Positions 47,002 through 55,600 of a DNA stretch of 64,000 bases are shown piece by piece. The number at the start of each line of letters is the position of its first letter. Within the stretch, counting starts at the first letter, position 1. The notes beneath the pieces are model-generated. The model did no database searches. It was given only the letters and a program-made list of their open reading frames with translations, and was not told where the DNA came from. A program made the position numbers and the translations under genes. The stretch is from Duganella sp. 1411. GTDB lineage: Bacteria; Pseudomonadota; Gammaproteobacteria; Burkholderiales; Burkholderiaceae_D. The stretch covers positions 930,001-994,000 of the forward strand of contig NZ_JAFICD010000002.1 of NCBI RefSeq assembly GCF_017833525.1, given 5' to 3'.

Positions 47002-47799
47002 TTAGTGCTGGAGCGGGGTCGACGCCGGCTCCAGGCCGGTGGCCTCGATCGCGGCGGCGTTGGCGGGCGACGCCAGGAAGCGCAGCAAGGCGCGTCCGGC
47101 CTCCGGCTGCCCGGCGTCGCGCACCAGCGCGGCGGAAAATTCCGTCTTCAATTGCACTTCCGGCGGCAGCAGGCCGACGATGTCGATGCCCTTGACCGGC
47201 ATCAGTTCGCTGCGCTGCTGGCAGCCGAAATCGGCCTCGCCGTGGGCGATGATTTCACCGACCGGCGTGGCCGGGATTTTCGCGGCCTTGCCCTGCATCT
47301 GCTGGGCGATGTCCAGCTTCTTCATCAATTTGCCCTCGATGTATTCGCCGCTGGCGCTGTCCGAATAGGCCACCTTGCGCGCCGTCAGGAAAGCGCTGCG
47401 CAAACCCTCGGTCGTGCTGATGTCGGGCTTGGCCGCGCCGTGGCGCACGGCGCAGGCGATGGGGGAGTTCGCCAGCACCACCTTGGTGCCGGGAACCAGG
47501 CGCCCCGCCGCCATCAGCTGGTCGAGCGCGTCGCCCACCATGATGACGACGTCGATCCGCTCGCCTCGCGCCAGGCGCGCCGGGATCGCGTTGGCCGTGG
47601 TGCCCATCGACGGTCCCCATTCGGATTGCAGATGGTCGCCGCTGACGCGTTCGTATTCGGGCGCCAGGTTTTTATAGGCCTGGGCGAAGCCGCCCGAGCT
47701 GACCACGCGGATGTCGGCGGCGTTGGCCGCGCCGGCGGCGAGGAAAACCAGCGCGGCCAGCAATGGGCCCGATTTCCGTGCCAGATGATGTGGAAGCAT
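47002..47799 (-). CDS. ModA-like periplasmic solute-binding protein, without ABC partners
   Basis: Type II periplasmic binding protein of the ModA/AccA group. 265 residues; signal peptide to about residue 28 (AGAANA). Seen: IRVVSSGGFAQAYKNLAPEY, GERIDVVIMVGDALDQLM, KVVLANSPIACAVR, KVAYSDSASGEYIEG and EADFGCQQRSELMPVKGI. GGAG precedes the ATG at 47799. There is no ABC permease or ATPase next to it; it lies between a porin and an MFS carrier, so its ligand is likely the organic substrate of that carrier rather than molybdate. Confidence 0.82.
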   Translation of the reverse strand: MLPHHLARKSGPLLAALVFLAAGAANAADIRVVSSGGFAQAYKNLAPEYERVSGDHLQSEWGPSMGTTANAIPARLARGERIDVVIMVGDALDQLMAAGRLVPGTKVVLANSPIACAVRHGAAKPDISTTEGLRSAFLTARKVAYSDSASGEYIEGKLMKKLDIAQQMQGKAAKIPATPVGEIIAHGEADFGCQQRSELMPVKGIDIVGLLPPEVQLKTEFSAALVRDAGQPEAGRALLRFLASPANAAAIEATGLEPASTPLQH

Positions 47800-47816
47800 A
47801 GTCGTTTCTCCGATCG

Positions 47817-48908
47817 TTAAAATTTTTGCATGAAGCCGAGTGTCAGGGCCGCGCCGTGGCGGTCGTTGGCGCGCGTCCCGGCGGCGCCGGCGGCATCGCC
47901 TTGCCACAGCGTGTAGTCCGATTCGAGGTACAGCGTGGCGCGCGGCGACAGCGTTTTTTCCAGGTAGGCGAAGGCGCGCTGGAAGCCGTCGTCGATATGG
48001 CCGGTGGCCGAGCGGCGCACCTTGTACCAGGCGGTCGTCAGCAGAAGGTCGGGCGCGAATTGCCGGCTCACACCGGCGGAAACCACACCCTGCCGCACCG
48101 ACCGGTCGACGCCGACGTCGGCGCGGTTGACGCCGGCATTGGCCTTGAACTGCCATGCGTCCACCTTGTAGGCGGCGCCGAGCGTGGCGGCATCGAGGAC
48201 GAGGTTGTCACGGTTGCGAAAGCGCATCACGGCGCCGGAGACGGCCAGCCCGTCCCGCTGGTAAGCCAGGGCGCCACCCCAGGTCGACAACGGCGACGTC
48301 GCCCCCGCCACCTCGCCGAACGAATACGCCGCGCGCGCCACCACCGGTCCCAGGTTGGCGGTGTACTTGACCATGTTATCGAGCCGATAGAAATTGTCGG
48401 CATAGCCGCTGCTGCCATATTGCTGGCCGAACGCATGGCCGCCGAACGCGGTGTTGCTCAAGCCGGTGATGTTGATGTTCGGATTGAAGCTGGCGTAGCG
48501 GATGCCCAGCGGGTCCACCGGCGCGATGGCGTCGGCCAGCAGCGTCGCCTGGCGCCCCAGGTACACCGATCCCAGCGGCGACTTCAGGCCCACCCACGCC
48601 TGCCGGTCGAACAGCTTGTCGGATTTGGCCGCGCTGCCGGTATCCAGATTGAGCCCGCCCTCGAGGCGGTACACCGCCTGCCAGCCGCCGCCGAGGTCTT
48701 CCTGGCCGCGCAGGCCCCAGCGGCTGGTGTTGTTGACGCCGCTGCTGATGGACGGCTGCGCGCCGCCGGCCATCGGCGCGTTGGCGGCGGTCAAGCCCTT
48801 GCCATAACGGACGCCGGCATCGGCTATGCCATATAACACCGCGCCGCCCTGCCCCAGGCAGGCGCCGCTGGCGGCCAACAACAGCGCGAACGCGCAACGA
48901 TTTCGCAT
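47817..48908 (-). CDS. Gram-negative trimeric porin
   Basis: 16-strand outer-membrane pore of the betaproteobacterial type. 363 residues; signal peptide to about residue 20 (ACLGQG), then VLYGIADAGVRY, GVNNTSRWGLRGQEDLGGGW, YRLEGGLNLDTG, FDRQAWVGLKSPLGSVYLGR, and the C-terminal LTLGFMQKF ending in Phe. GGAG precedes ATG 48908; longer versions add residues before the signal peptide. First gene of its operon; the binding-protein gene follows after 17 bases. Confidence 0.92.
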   Translation of the reverse strand: MRNRCAFALLLAASGACLGQGGAVLYGIADAGVRYGKGLTAANAPMAGGAQPSISSGVNNTSRWGLRGQEDLGGGWQAVYRLEGGLNLDTGSAAKSDKLFDRQAWVGLKSPLGSVYLGRQATLLADAIAPVDPLGIRYASFNPNINITGLSNTAFGGHAFGQQYGSSGYADNFYRLDNMVKYTANLGPVVARAAYSFGEVAGATSPLSTWGGALAYQRDGLAVSGAVMRFRNRDNLVLDAATLGAAYKVDAWQFKANAGVNRADVGVDRSVRQGVVSAGVSRQFAPDLLLTTAWYKVRRSATGHIDDGFQRAFAYLEKTLSPRATLYLESDYTLWQGDAAGAAGTRANDRHGAALTLGFMQKF

Positions 48909-49017
48909 CGTGTCTCCATTTTTCGAATGATGCCTTCTTGACGAGGCTGCTGATTGATAGCGCATCATCGTTGAAATGGCATAATTTGATAATTGCAATT
49001 TTTCCGGAGATTAATGC

Positions 49018-49935
49018 ATGCAGCGCATCAATTACGAACTTCATGATTTACAGGCCTTCGTCGCCGTCGCCGAGCGCAACAGCTTTCGCCAGGCCGCCAC
49101 CGACCTGTTCCTGTCGCAGCCCGCGCTCAGCCGGCGGATCGAGAAACTGGAGGACGCGCTGGGGGTCAAGCTGTTCGAGCGCACCACCCGGCGCGTGCAG
49201 CTGACCAATGTGGGCCAGATGTTCCTGGTGAACGTGCGCGACTCGCTCAACGGCCTCGAGGATGCCGTGCTGGGCGTCGCCGACCTCGCCGCGCACCGCA
49301 CCGGGACGGTCACGTTCGCGTGCGTGCCGTCGGCCGTGCGGCACTTCCTGCCGGACGTGCTCAAGCGCTTTAGCGCGCGCTTTCCGAAAATCCGCGTGCG
49401 CGTGCACGACGAAAGCGCGCAGGACGTGCTCAACCTGGTGCTGAGCGGCGAGGCGGACTTCGGCGTCTGCTTCACCGGCGCGGAAAATCCGGAGATCCAT
49501 TTCCAGCCGATCCATGTCGAAAGCTACGTGCTGGCGATGCGGCGCGACCATCCGCTGGCCAAGCGCAAGAAACTCAACTGGAAGGAGACGGTCGACGAAC
49601 GCTATATCTCGGTGGCCAAGTCGAGCGGCAACCGCAGCGTGCTGGACGCGGCGCTGTCGGGCGTGGAAAAGCACCCGTGGATCTCGTGCGAGATCAACCA
49701 CGTGTCGGGCGTTCTGGCGCTGGTGGAATCGGGGCTGGGGGTGGCGGCGGTGCCCGGGCTATCGATCCCGCGCGAGGCGCACAGCGCGGTGGTCGGCGTG
49801 CCGCTGGTCAATCCCGTTGTCAACCGCACGCTCGGCTTGATCAGCAGGCATCAGCATGCGATGCCGCCGGCGTCGCGCACGCTGTTCGACATGCTGAGCG
49901 CGGGCATCGGCAAACCGGGGCGGCGGGCCGCGTAG
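49018..49935 (+). CDS. LysR-family regulator divergent from the porin operon
   Basis: 305 residues: HTH (ELHDLQAFVAVAERNSFRQA, LFLSQPALSRRIEKLEDALG, ERTTRRVQLT) and effector domain (GTVTFACVPSAVRHFLPDVL, EADFGVCFTG, VALVESGLGVAAVPGL-type motif). CGGAG lies before the ATG. Placed 109 bases from the porin start on the other strand, the standard arrangement for control of porin, binding protein and MFS; the intergenic region holds the small dyad AATTGCAATT. The inducer is probably the transported acid. Confidence 0.9.
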   Translation: MQRINYELHDLQAFVAVAERNSFRQAATDLFLSQPALSRRIEKLEDALGVKLFERTTRRVQLTNVGQMFLVNVRDSLNGLEDAVLGVADLAAHRTGTVTFACVPSAVRHFLPDVLKRFSARFPKIRVRVHDESAQDVLNLVLSGEADFGVCFTGAENPEIHFQPIHVESYVLAMRRDHPLAKRKKLNWKETVDERYISVAKSSGNRSVLDAALSGVEKHPWISCEINHVSGVLALVESGLGVAAVPGLSIPREAHSAVVGVPLVNPVVNRTLGLISRHQHAMPPASRTLFDMLSAGIGKPGRRAA

Positions 49936-49962
49936 CGCGCCCCTGCCGCCTCCGGCCGGACG

Positions 49963-52851
49963 CTAGCGGGCGCCCTGGCCGGTCTGGAAGCGCACCGTCG
50001 CCGGCGCCAAGCCGGGCGCGCTGGCCGTCAAGGCGGCCTCGCCGGCCTGTCCGGTCGATTGCACGATCACCTGCGCCCAGCCGTTGAACACGCGCCGCTG
50101 CCACGGCGCGGCCGGCGCCGTGACGCGCAGCACGCCCCATTTGCTGGTGCCGACGGAACGCTCGAACATGCCCTGCACGCCATCCTTCGGCGTCGCCACG
50201 ACATAGGCCAGGCTGTTGGTGTCCTGCAGCTGGGCGGCGTCGAGCGCGATCGCCAGGCCGCCGTCGAGCGGCGCCGCCTCCACCGCGCGCCCGTTCACGT
50301 ACACCGCCTGATCGGCGGCCAGCCGGTCGATGAACAAGGCGGCGCGGCCATCGCGCGCCATGGCCGGCCGGGGGAACTCGCCCCGCAACACCAGATAGCG
50401 CGTCAGCGGCGGCTGCGCGGTCGGCGGCAGCCACGCGGCCGGGTCGCGCCAGGACGAGGTGTCGACCGTGGCGGCGCGCGCCGCCGGATCGTCGGCGCTG
50501 TCGACGGCGAGCGTGCGCCAGCCGGTCAGCGGCACGAAGCCGTGCCGCTCGGCCGGACGGTCGGGCTCGTGCGAAGCGGGATCGCCGTTGCCGACGCCGA
50601 TGATGCGGATCGGGCCGGACGCGGCAAAACCGATCTCGTCATCGGCGGTCGGCACGATCTTGCCGGCGGCGTCGGCGACGTTGACCCACACCACGGCGAT
50701 GTCGGTGCCGTCGGGCTTGAGGACGGTCTGGTCGGCGCTCAGCGCCACGCGCGCGCCGGCGCCGGTGGTCGCCACCTCGGCCGTCGCCACCGGCGCGCCG
50801 CCGCGATAGGCGGTCGCCGTCAGTTTGCCCGGCTGGTAAGGCACCGTCCATTCGAGGTGGCCGTCCTTGACCATGGTCTTGCGGCCCAGCGGGCGGCCGT
50901 CCTGGAACAGCTCGACCGCGTCGCCGTTGCTGTAGACGGCCACCTTGATCGGCTGCCCCTCCCGGCCGGCCCAGTTCCAGTGCGGCAGGATGTGCACCAT
51001 CGGCGCGCGCGTCCACACCGACTTGAGGTAGTAGGCCGTGTCCTTCAGCACGCCGGTGGTGTCGAGCATGCCGAATTGCGAACCGACCGCCGGCCAGCCG
51101 AACGGCGTGGTCTCGCCCCGGTAATCGAAGCCGGTCCAGACGAACATGCCGCCCATCCAGTCGCGCTCCCGGACGCGGCGCCAGCCCTCCTCGATGCTCA
51201 GGCTGCTGCCGGGCCGGGCCTGGCGGTCGTAGGCGTTCAGGTGGGAGCGCGCCGGCTCGTCGACATAGACGCCACGCGTGGTGAAGGTCGAGCCCTCCTC
51301 CGACATCAGCGCCGGCTTGCCGGGATGGTCGCGGTGGAAGCGGTCGACATCGTGCTGGGCGCCGTAATTAAAGCCAATCACGTCGGCGCCGAGCGACACG
51401 CCCTGGCCCGAGCCGCTGGTGGCGACCATGGTGCGCCGCGTCGGGTCCATGCGCTTGACGTGGCGGTCCATCTCGCGCGCCAGGTGCGGGCCGGGGTCCT
51501 TCCACTCCAGCGCCCATTCCTCGTTGCCCACCGACCAGATGACGACGCTCGGATGGTTGCGGTCGCGCCGTATCATGCGCTCGAGCTGTCCGCGCACCTC
51601 GGGCGTGGTGCCCATCATGCGGTGCTCGTCGATGACCAGCATGCCCAGCCGGTCGGCCTCGTCCAGCAGTTCCGGCGTCGGCGGATGGTGCGAGGCGCGG
51701 TAGGCGTTCACGCCGAACGACTTCAGTTGCTTCAGGCGCCAGGTCTGCAGGCCGTCCGGCAGCGCCACGCCGACGCCGGCGTGGTCCTGGTGGTTGTTGG
51801 TGCCCTGCAGCTTGAGCGGCTTGCCGTTCAGCGTAAAACCCTTGTCCGGGTCGAACGCCACCGTGCGGATGCCGAAGCGGGTGTGGTAGCTGTCGACCGC
51901 GCGGCCGCCCCGCAGCAGCGTGGTCTTCAGCGTGTACAGGTTCGGTTCCTCGAGCGACCACAGACGCGCGCGCGGCACCGTCAGCGCCGCGCTGAACTCG
52001 CCGTTGCGCGCGGCGTCCACGGTGCGGCCGGCCTGTTCGGCCTGCGCCACCAGCTGGCCGTCCGGCGCGTACACCTGCTGGCGCAGCGAGAACGACTCCG
52101 CGCTGTTGCCGTCGTTGGCCACGGTGACGTCGACGTCGACGCGCGCGCGCCCGCCGTCGACCCGGGTCTTGACGAAGGTGCCCCACTGCGCCACGTGCAG
52201 CGGCGCGGTCTTGGTCAGCCAGACGTGGCGGTAGATGCCGGCGCCCTCGTAGAACCAGCCCTCCTCGACGGTGGCGTCGGCGCGCACGGCGATGACGTTG
52301 TCGCCGCCGACGTTCAGATAATCGGTGATGTCGTAGCGGAAGCCGGAGTAGCCGCTGGGTTCGGTACCGATGTAGTGGCCGTTGACCCAGACCGTGCTGT
52401 TGCGGTAGACGCCGTCGAACTCCAGCGAAATGCGGCGGCCCTGGTCGCTGGCCGGGATATGGAGCACCTTGCGATACCAGCCGACGCTGTTTTCCGGGAA
52501 GTTGCGGCCGATGGCCAGCGAGCCATGGTTGGTGTCGGCGCGCGCATCGAACGGCAGCTCGACCGCCCAGTCGTGCGGCAGGTCCAGCTTGCGCCAGGCG
52601 GCGTCGCTGAAGTCGGCGGCGGCCGGGCCGTCGCCGTAGCCGGCCTTGGCGAAGAAGAAGGGACGCAGGCCGTGCCGAAAATCCTTTTGCGCGTCGTACG
52701 CGTGGCCGTGGGCGAAGCGCCAATCCTTGTCGATGTTGATGCGTTCGCGGACGTCGCCGGCGTGGACGGCGGCCGGCGGAGCCGCTATGGTGGCGCAGGC
52801 GCAGCCCGCGAGGATGATGGCGATCAGTATCTTGCCCAGTCGATTGGTCAC
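49963..52851 (-). CDS. Glycoside hydrolase family 2 (beta-galactosidase type)
   Basis: Exported retaining glycosidase. 962 residues; the N-terminus IAIILAGCACATIAA contains a lipobox (LAGC), so it may be a lipoprotein. Order: sugar-binding jelly roll (about 40-215: LPHDWAVELPF, GVYRNSTVWVNGHYIG), Ig-like domain, TIM barrel (about 330-620) with LQGTNNHQDHAGVG, acid/base Glu444 in IWSVGNEEW and nucleophile probably Glu518 (LMSEEGS), then two C-terminal beta domains of the DUF4982 kind. Beta-galactosidase, glucuronidase or related specificity is open. Monocistronic. Confidence 0.9.
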   Translation of the reverse strand: MTNRLGKILIAIILAGCACATIAAPPAAVHAGDVRERINIDKDWRFAHGHAYDAQKDFRHGLRPFFFAKAGYGDGPAAADFSDAAWRKLDLPHDWAVELPFDARADTNHGSLAIGRNFPENSVGWYRKVLHIPASDQGRRISLEFDGVYRNSTVWVNGHYIGTEPSGYSGFRYDITDYLNVGGDNVIAVRADATVEEGWFYEGAGIYRHVWLTKTAPLHVAQWGTFVKTRVDGGRARVDVDVTVANDGNSAESFSLRQQVYAPDGQLVAQAEQAGRTVDAARNGEFSAALTVPRARLWSLEEPNLYTLKTTLLRGGRAVDSYHTRFGIRTVAFDPDKGFTLNGKPLKLQGTNNHQDHAGVGVALPDGLQTWRLKQLKSFGVNAYRASHHPPTPELLDEADRLGMLVIDEHRMMGTTPEVRGQLERMIRRDRNHPSVVIWSVGNEEWALEWKDPGPHLAREMDRHVKRMDPTRRTMVATSGSGQGVSLGADVIGFNYGAQHDVDRFHRDHPGKPALMSEEGSTFTTRGVYVDEPARSHLNAYDRQARPGSSLSIEEGWRRVRERDWMGGMFVWTGFDYRGETTPFGWPAVGSQFGMLDTTGVLKDTAYYLKSVWTRAPMVHILPHWNWAGREGQPIKVAVYSNGDAVELFQDGRPLGRKTMVKDGHLEWTVPYQPGKLTATAYRGGAPVATAEVATTGAGARVALSADQTVLKPDGTDIAVVWVNVADAAGKIVPTADDEIGFAASGPIRIIGVGNGDPASHEPDRPAERHGFVPLTGWRTLAVDSADDPAARAATVDTSSWRDPAAWLPPTAQPPLTRYLVLRGEFPRPAMARDGRAALFIDRLAADQAVYVNGRAVEAAPLDGGLAIALDAAQLQDTNSLAYVVATPKDGVQGMFERSVGTSKWGVLRVTAPAAPWQRRVFNGWAQVIVQSTGQAGEAALTASAPGLAPATVRFQTGQGAR

Positions 52852-52901
52852 TTTGTCTCCTTATTGTTCCGGCTAACACTAATTTAAACGCACATCTAAA
52901 T

Positions 52902-52998
52902 CACGTAAGGCGGATTAGCGTAGCGTAATCGGCCAATGCGTGCGTCAACGCGACGCATGCATGGCGGATTACGGCGTCCCGCCTAATCCGCCCTACGT
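52902..52998. repeat. Family A palindromic repeat overlapping a gene end
   Basis: Starts CACGTAAGGCGGATTAGCGT, ends TAATCCGCCCTACGT. On the minus strand its outer end encodes the last five codons and the TAG stop (52983-52985) of the glycosyltransferase. Confidence 0.9.
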
Positions 52999-54260
52999 AA
53001 AGCCGTGACCGCCAACTCCTCGACCAGATCGGCGATCTGCTCGGCGGGCGGGCGTTCGGCCGCCAGCTTCGCGGCCAGCGCGGCGCAGGCTTGCGCCACC
53101 TCCGGCCGCTTGAGCAGCCCCGACAGCGCGGCGGTCCAGGCTGCGGGCGGCGCGTCCAGCCCAACCACCGCGCCCACGCCCAGGCGCGCCAGGCGCATGC
53201 CGTTGTCGGGCTGGTCGTACGAGAACGGCACCACCAGTTGCGGCTTGCCCGCCGCCATCACCGTGGCGCTGGTGCCGATGCCGCCGTGATGGACGAACGC
53301 CGCCACGCGCGGCGCCAGCGCGTCGAACGGCGCGTACGCCACGTGGTGCACGAACGCCGGCAACGCGGCCGGCAACTGGTCGCGGAACGGCGTGATGACG
53401 ACCACGCGTTGTTGTAACGCTTCGGCCGCCGCGATCGCGCGCGCGATGAAGGCGCGGCCGTGCGCCATCGCCGACCCCGGCGTGACGGCGATCGGCGCCG
53501 GGCCGGCGTCGAGGAAGCGCCGCAAGTCCGGGTCCAGCGGCTCGTCCGGCGCGGCCGGCAGGCGCGGGAAACCGGTGCACACGGTGTTCGGCGGCCAATC
53601 GGGCTGCGGCGCCGCGAACCAGTCGGGGAAGGCGCAGATGACGCGCTGCGGCGAATGCAGCCAATGGCTCATCACGCGCCGCACCGGCGCCAGGCCGAGC
53701 GCGGCGCGCAAACGGTTGATTTCGGGACGCACGGCGGGATCGATGACCAGCCGCTCGATCAGGCCCAGCACGGCGCGCACGACCCACGGCGGCATCCGCG
53801 CCAGCCACTCCAGCCCGGCGCGCGCGGCGGGATCGTAGGCGGAGAAGAAACACGACGGCGCCAGGTGGACGGTGGCCAGCGGCACGCCGCGCGCCTCCTG
53901 CAGCAGGCGGCCGGTCATCGCCAGCGTGCTGGCCACGATCACCGTCGGCCGTTGTTCGACCAGCGCCAGCTGCCGCGCGTACGACGGGGCGAAATGCCGG
54001 GACATGTACTTCCAGATCGTGAACAGCCCTTTTTGCGGATGCCACAGGTCCGGGTCGTACACCAGCTCGTCGAGCTCGGCCTGGCTCAGGCCCGAGGCGA
54101 AGCCCATGCCGGCGCGCTCGATCCGTTCCTTGAAATTGTCGGAGGCGACCAAGGTGACCTCATAGCCGCGCCGCAGCAGCGCCTGGCCGATGACGATGAA
54201 CGGGTAGACGTCGCCGGCGCTGCCGGCGGCGAGGATCAGGATATGGCGCGCGCCGGCCAA
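52983..54260 (-). CDS. Glycosyltransferase, GT1/UGT (MGT) family
   Basis: Probably moves a sugar from a nucleotide sugar to a lipid or secondary metabolite. 425 residues. N-terminal domain HILILAAGSAGDVYPFIVIG and the acceptor side; C-terminal donor domain with PIAVTPGSAMAHG, FVHHGGIGTSATVMAAGKPQ and VVPFSYDQPDNGMRLARLGV, the UGT/sterol glucosyltransferase signature. The protein ends ALRRAD, encoded by the outer arm of a family A repeat, so the native C-terminus is probably lost by a few residues. Last gene of the TetR-TPR-LOG-GT operon, 3 bases after LOG. Confidence 0.88.
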   Translation of the reverse strand: MAGARHILILAAGSAGDVYPFIVIGQALLRRGYEVTLVASDNFKERIERAGMGFASGLSQAELDELVYDPDLWHPQKGLFTIWKYMSRHFAPSYARQLALVEQRPTVIVASTLAMTGRLLQEARGVPLATVHLAPSCFFSAYDPAARAGLEWLARMPPWVVRAVLGLIERLVIDPAVRPEINRLRAALGLAPVRRVMSHWLHSPQRVICAFPDWFAAPQPDWPPNTVCTGFPRLPAAPDEPLDPDLRRFLDAGPAPIAVTPGSAMAHGRAFIARAIAAAEALQQRVVVITPFRDQLPAALPAFVHHVAYAPFDALAPRVAAFVHHGGIGTSATVMAAGKPQLVVPFSYDQPDNGMRLARLGVGAVVGLDAPPAAWTAALSGLLKRPEVAQACAALAAKLAAERPPAEQIADLVEELAVTALRRAD

Positions 54261-54263
54261 GCC

Positions 54264-54803
54264 CTACGCTTTCAGCAGTTGCAGCAGCGCTTGCGGATCG
54301 GTCGCGGACATCATCAGCGCCGCGTGCTGCGGACGGATGAAGCCCTGCCCGCTGGCATGGGCGATGAAGTCGATCAAGCCGTCATAGAAGCCGTCGACGT
54401 TGAGCAGGCCGATCGGCTTGGCGTGGATGCCCAGCTGCGACCAGGTCAGCATCTCGAACAGTTCCTCGAGCGTGCCCATGCCGCCGGGCATGGCGATGAA
54501 ACCGTCCGACAGGCTGGCCATCATGGCCTTGCGCTCGTGCATATCCTTGACGATGAACTGGCGCGTCAGGCCCATGTGGCCCACTTCGCGCTCGACCAGC
54601 GCGGTCGGGATCACGCCGGTGACCTCGCCGCCGGCCGCCAGCACGGCGTCGGCGATGACGCCCATCAAACCCACCTTGCCGCCGCCGTAGACCAGCGCCA
54701 GGTTCTGGTCGGCCAGCGCCCGGCCCAGCGCGCGCGCCGCCTCGGCGTAAGCGGGCGTGACGCCCGCGTTGGCGCCGCAATACACACAAATCGTCTTCGT
54801 CAC
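54264..54803 (-). CDS. LOG-family protein (TIGR00730, cytokinin-riboside phosphoribohydrolase)
   Basis: Cleaves nucleoside 5'-monophosphates to base and ribose phosphate; in bacteria probably nucleotide salvage or detoxification. 179 residues. Signature PGGMGTLEELFEMLTW and ICVYCGANAG, LVYGGGKVGLMGVIAD, GVIPTALVERE, MHERKAMM all match. The start overlaps the stop of the TPR gene (ATGA). Confidence 0.93.
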   Translation of the reverse strand: MTKTICVYCGANAGVTPAYAEAARALGRALADQNLALVYGGGKVGLMGVIADAVLAAGGEVTGVIPTALVEREVGHMGLTRQFIVKDMHERKAMMASLSDGFIAMPGGMGTLEELFEMLTWSQLGIHAKPIGLLNVDGFYDGLIDFIAHASGQGFIRPQHAALMMSATDPQALLQLLKA

Positions 54804-55585
54804 TGCTGTTTTTCCTCCATCAATTCCTGTCGCGCGGCCTCGACATCGAGGCGCTCCATGGCGTCGCGCGGCGTCATGCCGGCGGCCTGTTCCAGCAAGG
54901 CCGTGGCCTCGGCCATTTTCTTTTTACCTTCGAGCAGCGCCAGCGCGTGGCCGTACTGGATGCGCGCGATCGCCGAATCGGGATCGAGCCGCAGCGCCGT
55001 CTGGAAGTGGCGGTAGCCCTCCTCCTTGCGGGCGCCGTAGGTCAGGCCGCCGATCATGCCGCCGACCTTGTCGACGATCTCGGTGTGGAACACGCCCAGG
55101 CCGACGTGGGCGTCGGCGCGCGCCGGCGCCAGCCGGACCGTCGTCTCCAGGCTGGCGCGCACGCGCGGGCCGAGCCCCTGCGCCAGTCCCTTGACCACCG
55201 AGATGCCCAGCGCGTAATAGCCCAGAGCGTAGGCGTGCCAGTAATAGCCGGCCGGGTTGTCCGGCTGCTCGCGCTGCTGGCGTTCGCAGCGCTCGGCCAC
55301 GCACTCGAAGGTGGCGATGCGTTTTTTCTCGTTCGGCTCCAGATATTGGGCGTAGATGCAGATCGCCTTGTGCGCGACCGAGTAACCGTTGACGCCGACG
55401 TCGAGCCCCAGCCGCGCGGCCCGCTCGAACTCGCCGGCGTGGAAGGCGATCCACGCCTGCAGCAGCGCCGGATTGGCGGGGAACGGCTCCAGGTCGCCGC
55501 TATGCAGCGCCGGCCAGGCCGCCTTCAGCGCCTCCGGCGTGTAGCGGTAGGCGGGGTCGGGATAGGGGAAAGGGGTCCAGGCCAT
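54800..55585 (-). CDS. TPR-like uncharacterised protein
   Basis: No firm assignment. 261 residues, helical, with tetratricopeptide-like pairs (ALLQAWIAFHAGEFERAARL, FQTALRLDPDSAIARIQYGH, EATALLEQAAGMTPRDAM) and a conserved-looking centre NPAGYYWHAYALGYYALGIS. No signal peptide. It sits 15 bases after the TetR gene and overlaps LOG by 4 bases, so all are one operon. It may act as an adaptor or assembly factor. Confidence 0.72.
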   Translation of the reverse strand: MAWTPFPYPDPAYRYTPEALKAAWPALHSGDLEPFPANPALLQAWIAFHAGEFERAARLGLDVGVNGYSVAHKAICIYAQYLEPNEKKRIATFECVAERCERQQREQPDNPAGYYWHAYALGYYALGISVVKGLAQGLGPRVRASLETTVRLAPARADAHVGLGVFHTEIVDKVGGMIGGLTYGARKEEGYRHFQTALRLDPDSAIARIQYGHALALLEGKKKMAEATALLEQAAGMTPRDAMERLDVEAARQELMEEKQQ

Positions 55586-55600
55586 GGTGTCTCCGGCGGC

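Noticed and set aside
47002-47799. Second molybdate-binding protein ModA
   Set aside because: The fold is ModA-like, but there are no ABC partners and the context is porin and organic-acid MFS carrier, so molybdate is an unlikely ligand.
9332-53000. Family A and B repeats as a CRISPR array
   Set aside because: Copies are kilobases apart, palindromic and of variable arm structure; there is no repeat-spacer periodicity and no cas gene.
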